Shown piece by piece: positions 38,901 through 46,479 of a stretch of 64,000 nucleotides of DNA. The first letter of the stretch is position 1. Each line of letters starts with the position of its first letter. This stretch comes from Pseudoalteromonas rubra (lineage in GTDB: Bacteria; Pseudomonadota; Gammaproteobacteria; Enterobacterales; Alteromonadaceae), in contig NZ_JXYA01000022.1 of the NCBI RefSeq assembly GCF_000967655.1, forward strand, positions 1-64,000, given 5' to 3'. Under the pieces are notes generated by a model that made no database searches, had not been told where the DNA came from, and saw only the letters and a list, made by a program, of their open reading frames with translations. Made by a program: the position numbers and the translations under genes.

Positions 38901-38995
38901 TGACCTTGTTAGTTGTCCCGGCACTGATTAGCTTAAAAAGCTGGGATAAACAAGAAGAGCTAACGGTCGACCTGCCATCCAGTAAGCCGGCTTAG
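35939..38995 (+). CDS. RND family efflux transporter permease (AcrB/HAE-like)
   Basis: 1018 aa, the full length of an RND inner-membrane pump, with TM1 near the N-terminus, two large periplasmic loops and two six-helix groups. The TM4 segment is SIGMVVDGAVVVLDS: one of the two consecutive Asp used by AcrB (VDDA) is Gly here, leaving a single Asp. The C-terminal half has ILVGLTVNNSILLLDF in place of the usual VKNAI segment, and the TM10 Lys seems absent. Coupling may differ from AcrB. It lacks an adjacent TolC, so any outer-membrane exit would be encoded elsewhere. Role: product efflux or self-resistance. Confidence 0.9.
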   Translation: MRNNNNHSKLYICLTVALVIIGSMLIFKLPVSLYPSVNKPSIQLTFYYHQEVQSFYRNWGVKIEDSLKAIEGVDEVEGKYQQGSTKFIVSFDWNISPEQAKRDVAAIGASYQAQLPKNLPPLKLGFYDPGSENYVAIKSDIYGAGELSELLARTLEPQLKEIESVSRTLISQKYEKVVSVKLDPYAMLEHNVDLDDIMNTLHRNEFDKRIGTLETRHEGDMSIHFRSGVTNLERLRNLRVHAKPGVTLRLADLADVSINQKENARFFQYNEDDVVVIAIWPDPDANQYKVATEFQRLVAKETHSLGHVFVLNDPKKFIDDAIVNILIALLVGMLSAAIVVLMVYRKFSTVMLISISMPIALATSIISMSVAGVGINILSLGAMSISIGMVVDGAVVVLDSIQVKCQNRTVTHRLVFGAVRDVRSSLITSTLTSVFVFFPLAFTSPMTAAILNDLALVIVAVLISSFFISAYFLPSLYLLVFGGKVIHAKSAAQPKNIEKASGFDSLVRWLFSNNWKRVSIIAAVALYVGFVLVELPPKLKAEIIAQPKAEIIDVGVSFAKQGLGSDEKVKILAPIRQKIQDDFKDSVKYVYSDIRANSAYLSVHLKSYKDFDQVFSALPKSLADVKEETSYSPWITSALKIKDHPSFSILFTHENEEVNRQLLASAYQFIKTDERVYKSKAAPKASKISNQELIVREDFLNQLLVEHDYSQSVDSLTRFVNYTASPQEVFQVKTDEGYFPLELKISNHKYSTQDIEQTPLHFAGHNLFLQDLIKFEEVASWREFYSRNSKPLFRLQVWMAVNDQQINADLMADLKAHLLKAYSEESLPIVVKDMQQEVRQGVASIKNALFLSVAIVFLVALYQFRTLTNALIICSVIVLGLSGAFHALYIFNSTLSLNSMLGMLILVGLTVNNSILLLDFFLREKLAGKTVMDALCEALKRRMRSLIVTNLTTVVAMVPLAIGFGAGQDILKPLGISVVLGLAIATLLTLLVVPALISLKSWDKQEELTVDLPSSKPA

Positions 38996-39006
38996 TATGG
39001 CTTCTA

Positions 39007-39050
39007 AGCGCCTTCAATTGGCTTAGACTGATTGAAGGCGCTTTGGTTTT
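39007..39050 (+). terminator. Intrinsic terminator after the RND gene
   Basis: A 12-bp stem (AGCGCCTTCAAT / ATTGAAGGCGCT) followed by TTTGGTTTT. It marks the likely end of the biosynthetic/export cluster. Confidence 0.85.
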
Positions 39051-39189
39051 GGCTATATGACCGACTCGGCCTTAGGAGATTGTTACGATAAGATAAATTT
39101 CTGCGTAATCAAAAAACTAAAAAAGCGAGTTAGTTTTGCCTGCGCGTTTTTGATAAGCAAAGTATGACCTGAGAGTAGTCAATTACAAG

Positions 39190-39654
39190 CTAATTCACAC
39201 TACGATACTTTTTCAACTTTTTATACAGAGCTTCAGATTCACACCATGCTGACTCGTTTGACTCCCTACGCTTTTGTATGAACAAGTGAAATTTATCAAA
39301 GCTTGATATGATTGTTTTACCACCTACTTTACTTATTGTCTTAAAATCATAGGCTGTCAGATTAATTCCTAACGAAAGCCGTTCGAAGCGGTTCAAAATC
39401 AAAACAACCTCTTGCAATCTTTCAGCATCAACAAAAATCTCACTGACAGTTTCTTCTGATAAAACACCTGGATAGCTTTTACTCAACTTCAATATGTCGG
39501 GGAATACACTATCTGAGAATGACTCGTAATAACTTAAAGTATTCTTAATACGCTCTCGCCTAGTATTGGAAAAATAAACGTAAGCGCCGAACATAAAAGA
39601 CAAAGCAGTAATTACTGAGGACGCTACTTTGCTATAAGTGACAACGTCTTCCAT
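39190..39654 (-). CDS. Hypothetical small membrane protein
   Basis: 154 aa. One hydrophobic helix (about residues 10-30, VASSVITALSFMFGAYVYF), then a soluble helical part rich in Leu, Glu and Ser, probably facing the cytoplasm. I do not recognise the family. It lies immediately beyond the cluster terminator, on the opposite strand, with low-GC base use like the cluster, so it may share its origin. The reading frame is uninterrupted. Confidence 0.6.
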   Translation of the reverse strand: MEDVVTYSKVASSVITALSFMFGAYVYFSNTRRERIKNTLSYYESFSDSVFPDILKLSKSYPGVLSEETVSEIFVDAERLQEVVLILNRFERLSLGINLTAYDFKTISKVGGKTIISSFDKFHLFIQKRRESNESAWCESEALYKKLKKYRSVN

Positions 39655-39866
39655 CTTACCCCCACGATATTATGCAAATTCAAACTACCAACGAAAACTA
39701 CGCTTTTCTGAGGTGGTGATGAAAGTGCGTATTTTCATCGCTAAAGTTAAACACTAACTTGTGACAGTTATTTTTTCAGCTGATTTATTTTTAAACTTGG
39801 ATAGCTTGATCCTCATAACTATTTAATGAATTCAGCTCCTTTATCTAAAGGAGCTTACAAATGGCA

Positions 39867-41156
39867 CTACCGCGAAGACTTCATTTTCCCTTTCTCCGCA
39901 AAAGAAATACGGTTTTCAATATGAAACGCACCGTACTGATTTAGATCTTGCACATAGACCGCACCGGACTCTTTGCCGTTGGCGTCATGATGCGGGGTGG
40001 CTATCACGGCCTTGCCGCCGGAGAGGCCGACATTCCAGCCGAACTGGTCGCCTGCCTGCGCATTTTTCGCGGCCACTTTGGATGAGTAGTGCCAACCATT
40101 GGCATGTTTTTTATAGACATATAACGCACCGGTGTCTTTGCCTTGTGCATCATGATTCATGGCGCTGATGATCGCGGTATCGCCGCTCAGTGCCACACCG
40201 CGGCCAAAGCGGTCATCGGCTGCGCCATCCGGTGATGTGAGCTTTTGAGACTGCGTCCAGCGCGTGCCTGTTCGCTCAAAAATATAAGCAGAGCCTGCAT
40301 CCACGCCCAGGCCCTCTACATCATCCCGCCTCGCAGAGATGAGTGCCGTGTCTCCGGAAATTGCGACCCTGACGCCAAAGATATCGGTGTCTCCACCATC
40401 GGCGGCCATCAGCTTGGCTTGCTGCTGCCATTGATTCTCCTCGAGCACATACACGTACACGGCACCGGCGTTTTCTGCGGTTTTATCATGTAAGTCAGCG
40501 CCAACTGCAATGGTGTTACCATCTATCGCGACGTCGATACCAAATAAGTCGCCCGCAGCGCCATCGCTGGCCATGATTTTGCTGTGGTAGCGCCAGCTAT
40601 CCCCGGTGCGCTGAAAAATATAGGCCGCGCCTGCGTCATTCGCTTTTGTATCGTTGCGTGGTGCGCCAATGACCAGTGTCGTGTCTGTCAATGCCAGGCT
40701 CTGGCCAAAGGCATCACCGGGTTTGGCATCGGGCGCGGTCACTATCTGAGCCTGTGTCCATGCACCAGCATTGCGCTCAAAGGCCACCACCGCGCCGGCG
40801 TCTTTACCTTTGTCATCGCGCCTCATACCACCGAGCATGGCAATATTGTTATTCAGGACCACCTTGCCACCGAGCGTGTCATCGGCAGACAGTGGCTTTG
40901 CAACCAGCTTAGCTTGTTGCTGCCAGCCTTTATCACCGAGCACATACACATACCCGACACCGCCGTCTTTGATGTCATTTACATCGGCCTGATGTGCGCC
41001 CACCAGCACGGTATTACCATCAATTGCCGCGCCGTAGCCAAAATAATCTTGCGCCCTGCCATCATTGGCCAGCAACCTGTCTTGGGCAAAGCAGTGGCCT
41101 GCAAGTGCCGTCAGTATGGCGCAGGCGCTCAGCCTTATCATTAGTCTTAATGTCAC
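39867..41156 (-). CDS. Secreted FG-GAP/integrin-like beta-propeller protein
   Basis: 429 aa. An N-terminal signal peptide ends around HCFA-Q. The rest is a series of about seven similar ~55-residue units, each with a DYFGYGAAIDGNTVLVGA-type strand (for example DAFGQSLALTDTTLVIGA, DLFGIDVAIDGNTIAVGA) and a YVYVL or YIFQR strand, typical of FG-GAP propeller repeats. It is probably exported and involved in surface contact or binding. A GTG start at 41156 is preceded by AAGGAAGGA; the ATG at 41141 is the alternative. It is divergent from the RTX-like gene. Confidence 0.83.
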   Translation of the reverse strand: MTLRLMIRLSACAILTALAGHCFAQDRLLANDGRAQDYFGYGAAIDGNTVLVGAHQADVNDIKDGGVGYVYVLGDKGWQQQAKLVAKPLSADDTLGGKVVLNNNIAMLGGMRRDDKGKDAGAVVAFERNAGAWTQAQIVTAPDAKPGDAFGQSLALTDTTLVIGAPRNDTKANDAGAAYIFQRTGDSWRYHSKIMASDGAAGDLFGIDVAIDGNTIAVGADLHDKTAENAGAVYVYVLEENQWQQQAKLMAADGGDTDIFGVRVAISGDTALISARRDDVEGLGVDAGSAYIFERTGTRWTQSQKLTSPDGAADDRFGRGVALSGDTAIISAMNHDAQGKDTGALYVYKKHANGWHYSSKVAAKNAQAGDQFGWNVGLSGGKAVIATPHHDANGKESGAVYVQDLNQYGAFHIENRISFAEKGKMKSSR

Positions 41157-41368
41157 GTTCCTTCCTTTTCTTATGATTTATTCTTGCATAACTTGTCTGA
41201 TTTTTGATTATTTTTCAATAGTCTGTACATGGCTCCCTGAGGCTTTTCCAAACGCCGACATGCAGATCCATCCCCTTATACTGAGCCACCAGCTCCATAT
41301 TGCGTGCAAATTTGTCCGCTACCCTAAGGCAGGAACAACCCAAAACTATAAAATCTAAGGATTTCACA

Positions 41369-42868
41369 ATGAATACCAAGTTAAATGCGCTCTGTCTGGC
41401 GGTTATCCTGGCGGCTTCGGGCCAGGCGATGGCGGCCTGTAGCGGCCTTGCCGGTGGTGCCTCGGCTTATCTGGACGGCGAGACACTGAAAGTTGCAGGT
41501 TCACGCCACAGCGAACAGTTCACGCTCAGTAAATCGGGCGATACCCTGACTGTGACCCGCAAAGTGGGCAGCAGCAGTAGCTGTGAAACCTTTTTTATGA
41601 GCCAGATCAGTGCGCTTGAAGCACGCCTGGGCAATGGCGCCGATTCGTTCAATGCCAGCAGTATTTCGGTGTCGCAAACCTTGTACGGACAATATGGCAA
41701 CGACACCCTGATCTCAGGCAATCAGAACGATCGTCTCTACGGTGGTCGGGGTAACGATACGCTTAAGGGCAACAGTGGTAACGACCAATTGTTTGGTGAA
41801 GACGGCAGCGACACGCTCTACGGCGGCTGGGGTAACGACCAGCTCAAGGGCGGCAATCACCATGACAAACTGTTTGGCGATTACAACAACGACACCCTGT
41901 GGGGCGATGATGGTGGCGACTTGCTGATGGGTGGTCAGGGTTCGGATGTGCTTTACGGTGGCAACGACAATGACTACCTGGGTGGCGGCTGTCGCCTGGC
42001 CAATGCCAACAATGGCTATATTTATGAGCAAAGTAGCTGTAACAGCAATCGTGATGGCAGCGATAAACTCTACGGCGGCGCAGGCCATGATGTGCTCAGT
42101 GGCGACAAAGGCAACGACACTTTGTATGGCGAGGATGGCAACGACTATCTGACCGGCAATGGTGGCCGTGAAGATCGCCTGCACGGGGGCAATGGTAATG
42201 ATGCCTTGTTCGAAAATGGTGAAAGCAACCCCAACGGCCTGCGCTGGCACAAAGCCTGGGGGAACAATGGCGATGACATCCTCTTTACCAATAGCGAAAA
42301 CTCCAATCAGGAAGGCGGTAAAGACAATGATGTGATCATCACTTCTTCTAGTGGCTTTGAGGCCAAAATTCACGGCGGAAAAAGTGCCGATTACATCTGG
42401 AGTGCCGACGCTGCGCCTCAGGGCACCTGTGGTAAAGGCAAAGATAAGGGCATGGTGTTCCTGAACAGCTGTGAAGGCACCACCTGGGTGAAAGACTATC
42501 AGGGCTTGCTGTCTAAGGTAGATAAAAGAAGCAACTTCAATAACCCCTATTATGACGCCGCCAATGCCGTAGTTGAAATGTCTGGTGAATATTCGGGCTA
42601 CAACAATGGCTGGCGTAGTCTGGGTGTACGCCCAACGCCGTTATATGACATTGTATCCAGTGCTGTCTTTGGCCGCTGGCTGAGCGATCAGTCTACGCTG
42701 CCATACTCTTACTATGAGTGGCGGGTTGATTATAATGTCGGAAGCTCAGGCATTTATGGCACTTACTTTAACTGTATGGAAAACAATGTGGCCTATATGT
42801 GCCGCCACATTATTCAGCAAACTGAGACCTGCTATAACAGCAGTGGTGACTCCATTAGCTGTAGTTAA
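41369..42868 (+). CDS. Secreted calcium-binding RTX-repeat protein
   Basis: 499 aa from ATG 41369, where a signal peptide begins (MNTKLNALCLAVILAASGQAMAA) and AAGG lies upstream; the frame is open from 41300. Residues about 110-300 contain many glycine/aspartate nonapeptide units of the GGxGNDxLx type (GGRGNDTLKG, GEDGSDTLYG, GGNDNDYLGG), which bind calcium. A cysteine-containing C-terminal domain of about 150 residues has no recognised motif. Unlike type I-secreted RTX toxins it has a Sec signal peptide, and no ABC/HlyD exporter is nearby, so it is probably exported to the periplasm or surface. No toxin domain is seen. Confidence 0.88.
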   Translation: MNTKLNALCLAVILAASGQAMAACSGLAGGASAYLDGETLKVAGSRHSEQFTLSKSGDTLTVTRKVGSSSSCETFFMSQISALEARLGNGADSFNASSISVSQTLYGQYGNDTLISGNQNDRLYGGRGNDTLKGNSGNDQLFGEDGSDTLYGGWGNDQLKGGNHHDKLFGDYNNDTLWGDDGGDLLMGGQGSDVLYGGNDNDYLGGGCRLANANNGYIYEQSSCNSNRDGSDKLYGGAGHDVLSGDKGNDTLYGEDGNDYLTGNGGREDRLHGGNGNDALFENGESNPNGLRWHKAWGNNGDDILFTNSENSNQEGGKDNDVIITSSSGFEAKIHGGKSADYIWSADAAPQGTCGKGKDKGMVFLNSCEGTTWVKDYQGLLSKVDKRSNFNNPYYDAANAVVEMSGEYSGYNNGWRSLGVRPTPLYDIVSSAVFGRWLSDQSTLPYSYYEWRVDYNVGSSGIYGTYFNCMENNVAYMCRHIIQQTETCYNSSGDSISCS

Positions 42869-42992
42869 CTTCATATACTCAGCCTGACAGGGAGGTTGGG
42901 CATAAACAACGCAGCGCTCAGTCACTGGTGATCACCAGACATTTAGGGTACAAATAGAGTCATACTCTGACTTGCCAACACCGGGACGTGTT

Positions 42993-43367
42993 ATGACTTT
43001 CCTGCTTTACCTCGCCGCTGCACTACTCATTTTGGTCTCACTGGTTCATTCCTATCTGGGTGAGCGCTTTATCCTCATCCGGCTGTTTAAGCGCGATAAC
43101 CTGCCACAGCTGTTTGGCAGCAGCGATTTTACCATTCGCACGCTGCGTTTTGCCTGGCACCTGACTTCCATTGCCTGGCTGGGGTTTGCTGCACTTTTGC
43201 TGGCACTGGCATCACCCGAATTCACACCCGCTATGCTGTTGCAAATCATTGCGGCGACATTCGCGTTACACGCTTTACTGGCGCTGATTTTATCAAGAGG
43301 AAAGCACTGGTCGTGGTTATTGTTTGCTGTGGTGAGTGGGCTGCTGGTAATGACCGCAATTCGTTAA
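42993..43367 (+). CDS. Small four-helix membrane protein, unknown function
   Basis: 124 aa from ATG 42993; the frame has a TTG at 42972. Four hydrophobic stretches (MTFLLYLAAALLILVSLVHS; WLGFAALLLALA; LLQIIAATFALHALLALIL; WLLFAVVSGLLVMTA) separated by short charged loops. There are no catalytic residues. It resembles small uncharacterised inner-membrane proteins. A weak hairpin without T-run lies at 43382-43400. Confidence 0.65.
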   Translation: MTFLLYLAAALLILVSLVHSYLGERFILIRLFKRDNLPQLFGSSDFTIRTLRFAWHLTSIAWLGFAALLLALASPEFTPAMLLQIIAATFALHALLALILSRGKHWSWLLFAVVSGLLVMTAIR

Positions 43368-43488
43368 TCCGTGCCATAAAAAGCACCTCTTGATGGTGCT
43401 CTACATATAGTACACGTACAACTGCCTAAAACGTACAGAATCACCTTCCAATACTATAGGATTAGTCAACAGTCTGAATAAACAATGA

Positions 43489-45093
43489 CAACAAGCCATA
43501 AACAGGCTCAATGAACATGCGACTAAACTGGGGTGGCGGCCAAACTCCAAACCACAGCGCGGCACGTTAATCGTATTGGGAAGTGGCGCAGGCTATCACA
43601 TTAGTGAGTTGCTGCAGCACATTCATTATAGCGATGTGATAGTGATCGAACCGCATGCTGAGCAATGGGCGATGACCTGCATGCACAGTAACTTGTATGA
43701 AATAGAGCACCTCTGCCAACAACGTAATGGCACTTTCTCTGTACTAAATTGCAATGAATTTGCACACTTTGAACAGGCTTTCCAGCAACTGATAAAACAA
43801 CACGGTCCACAAATAGTGGCTGATGTCAGTGTATTTAGGCACTATTCACATCCGTTATTTGATCAGATCCTGTCTGAGTTTAAAGCCTGGCGAAACAGTG
43901 CTCTGAGTATGTGGGGTTATGTAGAAGACGAATTGATGGGTCTGACGCATACCCAAAGCAATAGCCAGAAACACAGTATTGATAGTCATAGTAATGTGCT
44001 GGCAGCCTATAAAGACGTCCCGGTTGTGGTGGTTGGTAACGGTCCGTCACTCGATAAAGACATAGACTATTTGAAATCAGTGCGTGAGCGAGTGCTGATC
44101 GCATCCTGCGGTACGGCCTTAAACGCATTACTGCACAACGAGATAGTACCTGATCTGCAAATCGAGATGGAGCGCACGCCAGCCACGTTTTACCTCAAGC
44201 AGGCGCAACTGACCGATCCAAGGCTTAACAATGTTGTCTTGGTCGGTTTAAACACCCTCTACCCAACCTTTGTTGATCAGTTTGCCTATCGTCTGCTGTT
44301 TGCCAAAGGTAACGATCTGGGTGCCTCTGTGCTTGCTACCAGGGATCCGGCGTTGCAGCCTTTATTTCATTGCAACCCCACAGTAACCAATATGGCCACA
44401 TCCGCCTTGTGTCGACTCGGTTTTCATCATTTGATCTTGCTCGGCTGTGATTATGGCTATGAAACACCGCAACAACATCACAGCCAGCACTCAGGTTACT
44501 TTAACCCCGACAGCGCGCTGTCTCTGGCCAGTTTTGCTGCTGAGTTTAGTGTTCGCGGCAATTTCTGTGATTCGGTCTACACCTCAAGAATTTACAATGA
44601 GTCCAGATTAGCCCAGGAAGCGCTTATTCGCACTCAGCCGCAGCTGCGTGTAGATAACGCCAGTCATGGCGCCTATATTCAGGGGGCGCAGAGTATCGCA
44701 TTGCGAGACATCCCCCTCACTCAACAAAATTTGGACGCCCTCAGGGATACGCTGCATGCCTATGCCAGTGCTCACAAGCCAGGCTCTGTCGACGCGACGA
44801 CTATGTTAAAAGCCGGCGCTGCGCTGCTCAAACACCTGCAACACACACTCAAGCATTCTCGTTCAATACCTGAGATACAAAGTGCCCTGACAGCAGTGCT
44901 TCAGCAATTAAGCAGTCACCCTGAGCTGGCGGTAAGCCATGTTGTACTCAGTGGCTCAATCAAGTACCTGAATTGCCAAGTAGCAAGCCACATCAACCAC
45001 TTACCAGCAGAAAAAAACCAGGCCTATTACACTGAATTGCAATCCTGCCTGGATGCATTTTGTACAAGCGTTTTAACAAAATTGTCTCTGTGA
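43489..45093 (+). CDS. DUF115/MptE-like protein with unclear 5' end
   Basis: From TTG 43576 the protein has 505 aa, but the frame is open back to CAA 43489 (after a TGA) with protein-like sequence (NRLNEHATKLGWRP, RGTLIVLGSGAGYH) and no ATG or GTG. An ATG at 43485 is in another frame and stops after nine codons. The body carries the DUF115 core VVVGNGPSLDKDIDYL and SCGTALNALLHNEIVPDLQIEMERT, found in archaeal 6-hydroxymethylpterin pyrophosphokinase MptE and in bacterial motility/glycosylation-associated proteins. It may be 5'-truncated, frameshifted, or use a rare start. I give the open frame as the extent. Confidence 0.65.
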   Translation, partial: QQAINRLNEHATKLGWRPNSKPQRGTLIVLGSGAGYHISELLQHIHYSDVIVIEPHAEQWAMTCMHSNLYEIEHLCQQRNGTFSVLNCNEFAHFEQAFQQLIKQHGPQIVADVSVFRHYSHPLFDQILSEFKAWRNSALSMWGYVEDELMGLTHTQSNSQKHSIDSHSNVLAAYKDVPVVVVGNGPSLDKDIDYLKSVRERVLIASCGTALNALLHNEIVPDLQIEMERTPATFYLKQAQLTDPRLNNVVLVGLNTLYPTFVDQFAYRLLFAKGNDLGASVLATRDPALQPLFHCNPTVTNMATSALCRLGFHHLILLGCDYGYETPQQHHSQHSGYFNPDSALSLASFAAEFSVRGNFCDSVYTSRIYNESRLAQEALIRTQPQLRVDNASHGAYIQGAQSIALRDIPLTQQNLDALRDTLHAYASAHKPGSVDATTMLKAGAALLKHLQHTLKHSRSIPEIQSALTAVLQQLSSHPELAVSHVVLSGSIKYLNCQVASHINHLPAEKNQAYYTELQSCLDAFCTSVLTKLSL

Positions 45094-45126
45094 CAATAAC
45101 CTCCAAAGTAACCATAAGGATAGAAA

Positions 45127-45861
45127 ATGAAATTCAATATTATGACTGTGCTACCTGTTGCACTTGCTGCCACCACCGCAGGCAAATCTATCGCAAATAC
45201 GGTAGATGCGATTATTGATGGTCAGCAGGCCCCTTATCACGAAACAGGGTTTGAGCAGCAAGCATTTGATGACACGCTGATGGCGAATGATTCATTCGCC
45301 GCCAACGACTCTTTTGGTGCAAACGACTCATTTGGCGCAAATGATTCTTTCGGCGGCAGCGATTCAGTTGGTGCGGGTGATTCATCTGGTGCAGGCACTC
45401 GCCCTGATGACTTTACGCCATTCCCAACCAACGACACAAACCCTATGAGTGGTGACTTTATCCACCTGGGTGTACTCTACATGGAGATCAAACGCGATCC
45501 ATTGGGCGACTTCGAGGAGTACCTGCGAGTGTGTGTCAAATCAAGCAGACACATGATCATCGGTGCTAACTCAGCATTCGATTCAAACCAATATTCGCGC
45601 AGATACATTATGAAAGGTCACTACGGCAAAGACACGCATGGTGAAAAGTTCCAGGCGTTAAGGCTGAACCTGAATGATTATCAGAGCAATAAACAAGAGC
45701 GGATCAGACTGTTAAAAACAGATGCCAGTGCAGGAGAGTACGAGTTTTACGGTACAACCTCACTTAGAAAACAATATCAGGGTGAGATCCGCGCCTACTA
45801 TAAAGGAGACAGCGCCTACTACAGTGAGTACTGTGCAGACTCCTTAGGTTACGACTACTAA
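45127..45861 (+). CDS. Secreted protein with Asn-Asp-Ser-Phe-Gly repeats
   Basis: 244 aa. A hydrophobic N-terminus (VLPVALAATTAGKSIA) looks like a signal sequence. Residues 53-88 hold six six-residue repeats (ANDSFA, ANDSFG three times, GSDSVG, AGDSSG), acidic and flexible like a linker. The C-terminal 140 residues are rich in Tyr, Arg and Ser with no recognised domain. A good AAGGA ribosome binding site precedes the ATG. It follows the DUF115 gene by 33 nt, so both may be co-transcribed. Function unknown. Confidence 0.7.
   Translation: MKFNIMTVLPVALAATTAGKSIANTVDAIIDGQQAPYHETGFEQQAFDDTLMANDSFAANDSFGANDSFGANDSFGGSDSVGAGDSSGAGTRPDDFTPFPTNDTNPMSGDFIHLGVLYMEIKRDPLGDFEEYLRVCVKSSRHMIIGANSAFDSNQYSRRYIMKGHYGKDTHGEKFQALRLNLNDYQSNKQERIRLLKTDASAGEYEFYGTTSLRKQYQGEIRAYYKGDSAYYSEYCADSLGYDY
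45283..45390 (+). repeat. In-frame 18-bp tandem repeats (six copies)
   Basis: Six 18-bp units encode ANDSFA, ANDSFG (x3), GSDSVG, AGDSSG. Copies differ mostly at third codon positions, so the array has aged by synonymous change. It could vary in copy number between strains. Confidence 0.75.
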
Positions 45862-45883
45862 ATAGCTCTGTCGACCTTATCTC

Positions 45884-45909
45884 AGCCTGGGCAACCCTGC
45901 CCAGGCTTG
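45884..45909 (+). terminator. Terminator after the ANDSFG-repeat gene
   Basis: AGCCTGGGC-aaccct-GCCCAGGCT hairpin with only a short T-containing tail (TGTTAT). Between two genes on the same strand. Confidence 0.6.
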
Positions 45910-45976
45910 TTATCACCTTCAAGCCATTCGTCCTGTCATGTTTTCATCCCGGTTAAACTATTCAACCCCTTTAAAA

Positions 45977-45991
45977 TGATATAATATAACA
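45977..45991 (+). promoter_or_regulatory. Zur-like palindrome upstream of the MerC-like gene
   Basis: TGATATAATATAACA, one mismatch from the perfect palindrome TGTTATAATATAACA found at 50466. It lies 72 nt before the MerC-like start codon. This AT-rich core with GTTATA/TATAAC arms matches the gammaproteobacterial Zur consensus as I know it. Binding is inferred. Confidence 0.7.
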
Positions 45992-46062
45992 AACCAAATG
46001 CGAGACTGATTGTTTGCTCACTCAGCGCAAGCACTTGCGTCAATAATCAAGGTAAAGAAACC

Positions 46063-46452
46063 ATGCGAAACCTGTCTGAAAGGCTGGACAAATATGCCAT
46101 TGGCTTATCTGCAATGTGTGTTATGCATTGCTTGTTTGTACCTCTGTTGGTTGCTCTGCTTCCGGCATTTGGTGCGACCTTCCTGTCGGATGAGGCATTT
46201 CATCGCTGGCTACTTGTCGGTGTGCTGGTGACCAGCAGTAGCGCGTTATTTTTGGGGTGTAAAAAGCACAATCAGTGGCGCATTCTAGGCTACGGCACCG
46301 CAGGTATCGGCGTGTTATTCTTCGCTGCATTTTTTGCCCATGACTTAATGGCTGAGGAAGGGGAAAAGCTGTTGACCATTTTGGGCAGCGTGTTGCTGGT
46401 GATAAGCCACTATAAAAACTTTAACTTGTGCCAAACTGGGCGGTGCCACTAA
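46063..46452 (+). CDS. MerC-domain membrane protein, Zur-linked
   Basis: 129 aa with four hydrophobic segments. The conserved MerC start VMHCLFVPLLVALLP carries a Cys, and further Cys (GCKK, CQTGRC) are present. MerC proteins are known from mercury-resistance operons, but homologues without mer genes are common near zinc genes, and here no mer genes occur. The Zur-like box at 45977-45991 suggests expression under zinc shortage, perhaps for zinc transport across the inner membrane. AAGG lies about 10 nt before the ATG. Confidence 0.8.
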   Translation: MRNLSERLDKYAIGLSAMCVMHCLFVPLLVALLPAFGATFLSDEAFHRWLLVGVLVTSSSALFLGCKKHNQWRILGYGTAGIGVLFFAAFFAHDLMAEEGEKLLTILGSVLLVISHYKNFNLCQTGRCH

Positions 46453-46479
46453 CACCGTCTGCATAGCCGCACAGTGCAC

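Noticed and set aside
41714-42373. 219-aa open frame on the minus strand inside the RTX-like gene
   Set aside because: It mirrors the repetitive Gly/Asp codons of the real gene and reads as low-complexity Ile/Val/Ala; no start signal.
41369-42868. RTX toxin
   Set aside because: It has a Sec signal peptide, no lipase, protease or pore-forming domain, and no type I export genes.
46063-46452. Mercury-resistance operon
   Set aside because: Only a MerC-like protein is present; no merA, merT, merP or merR, and the upstream box is Zur-like.
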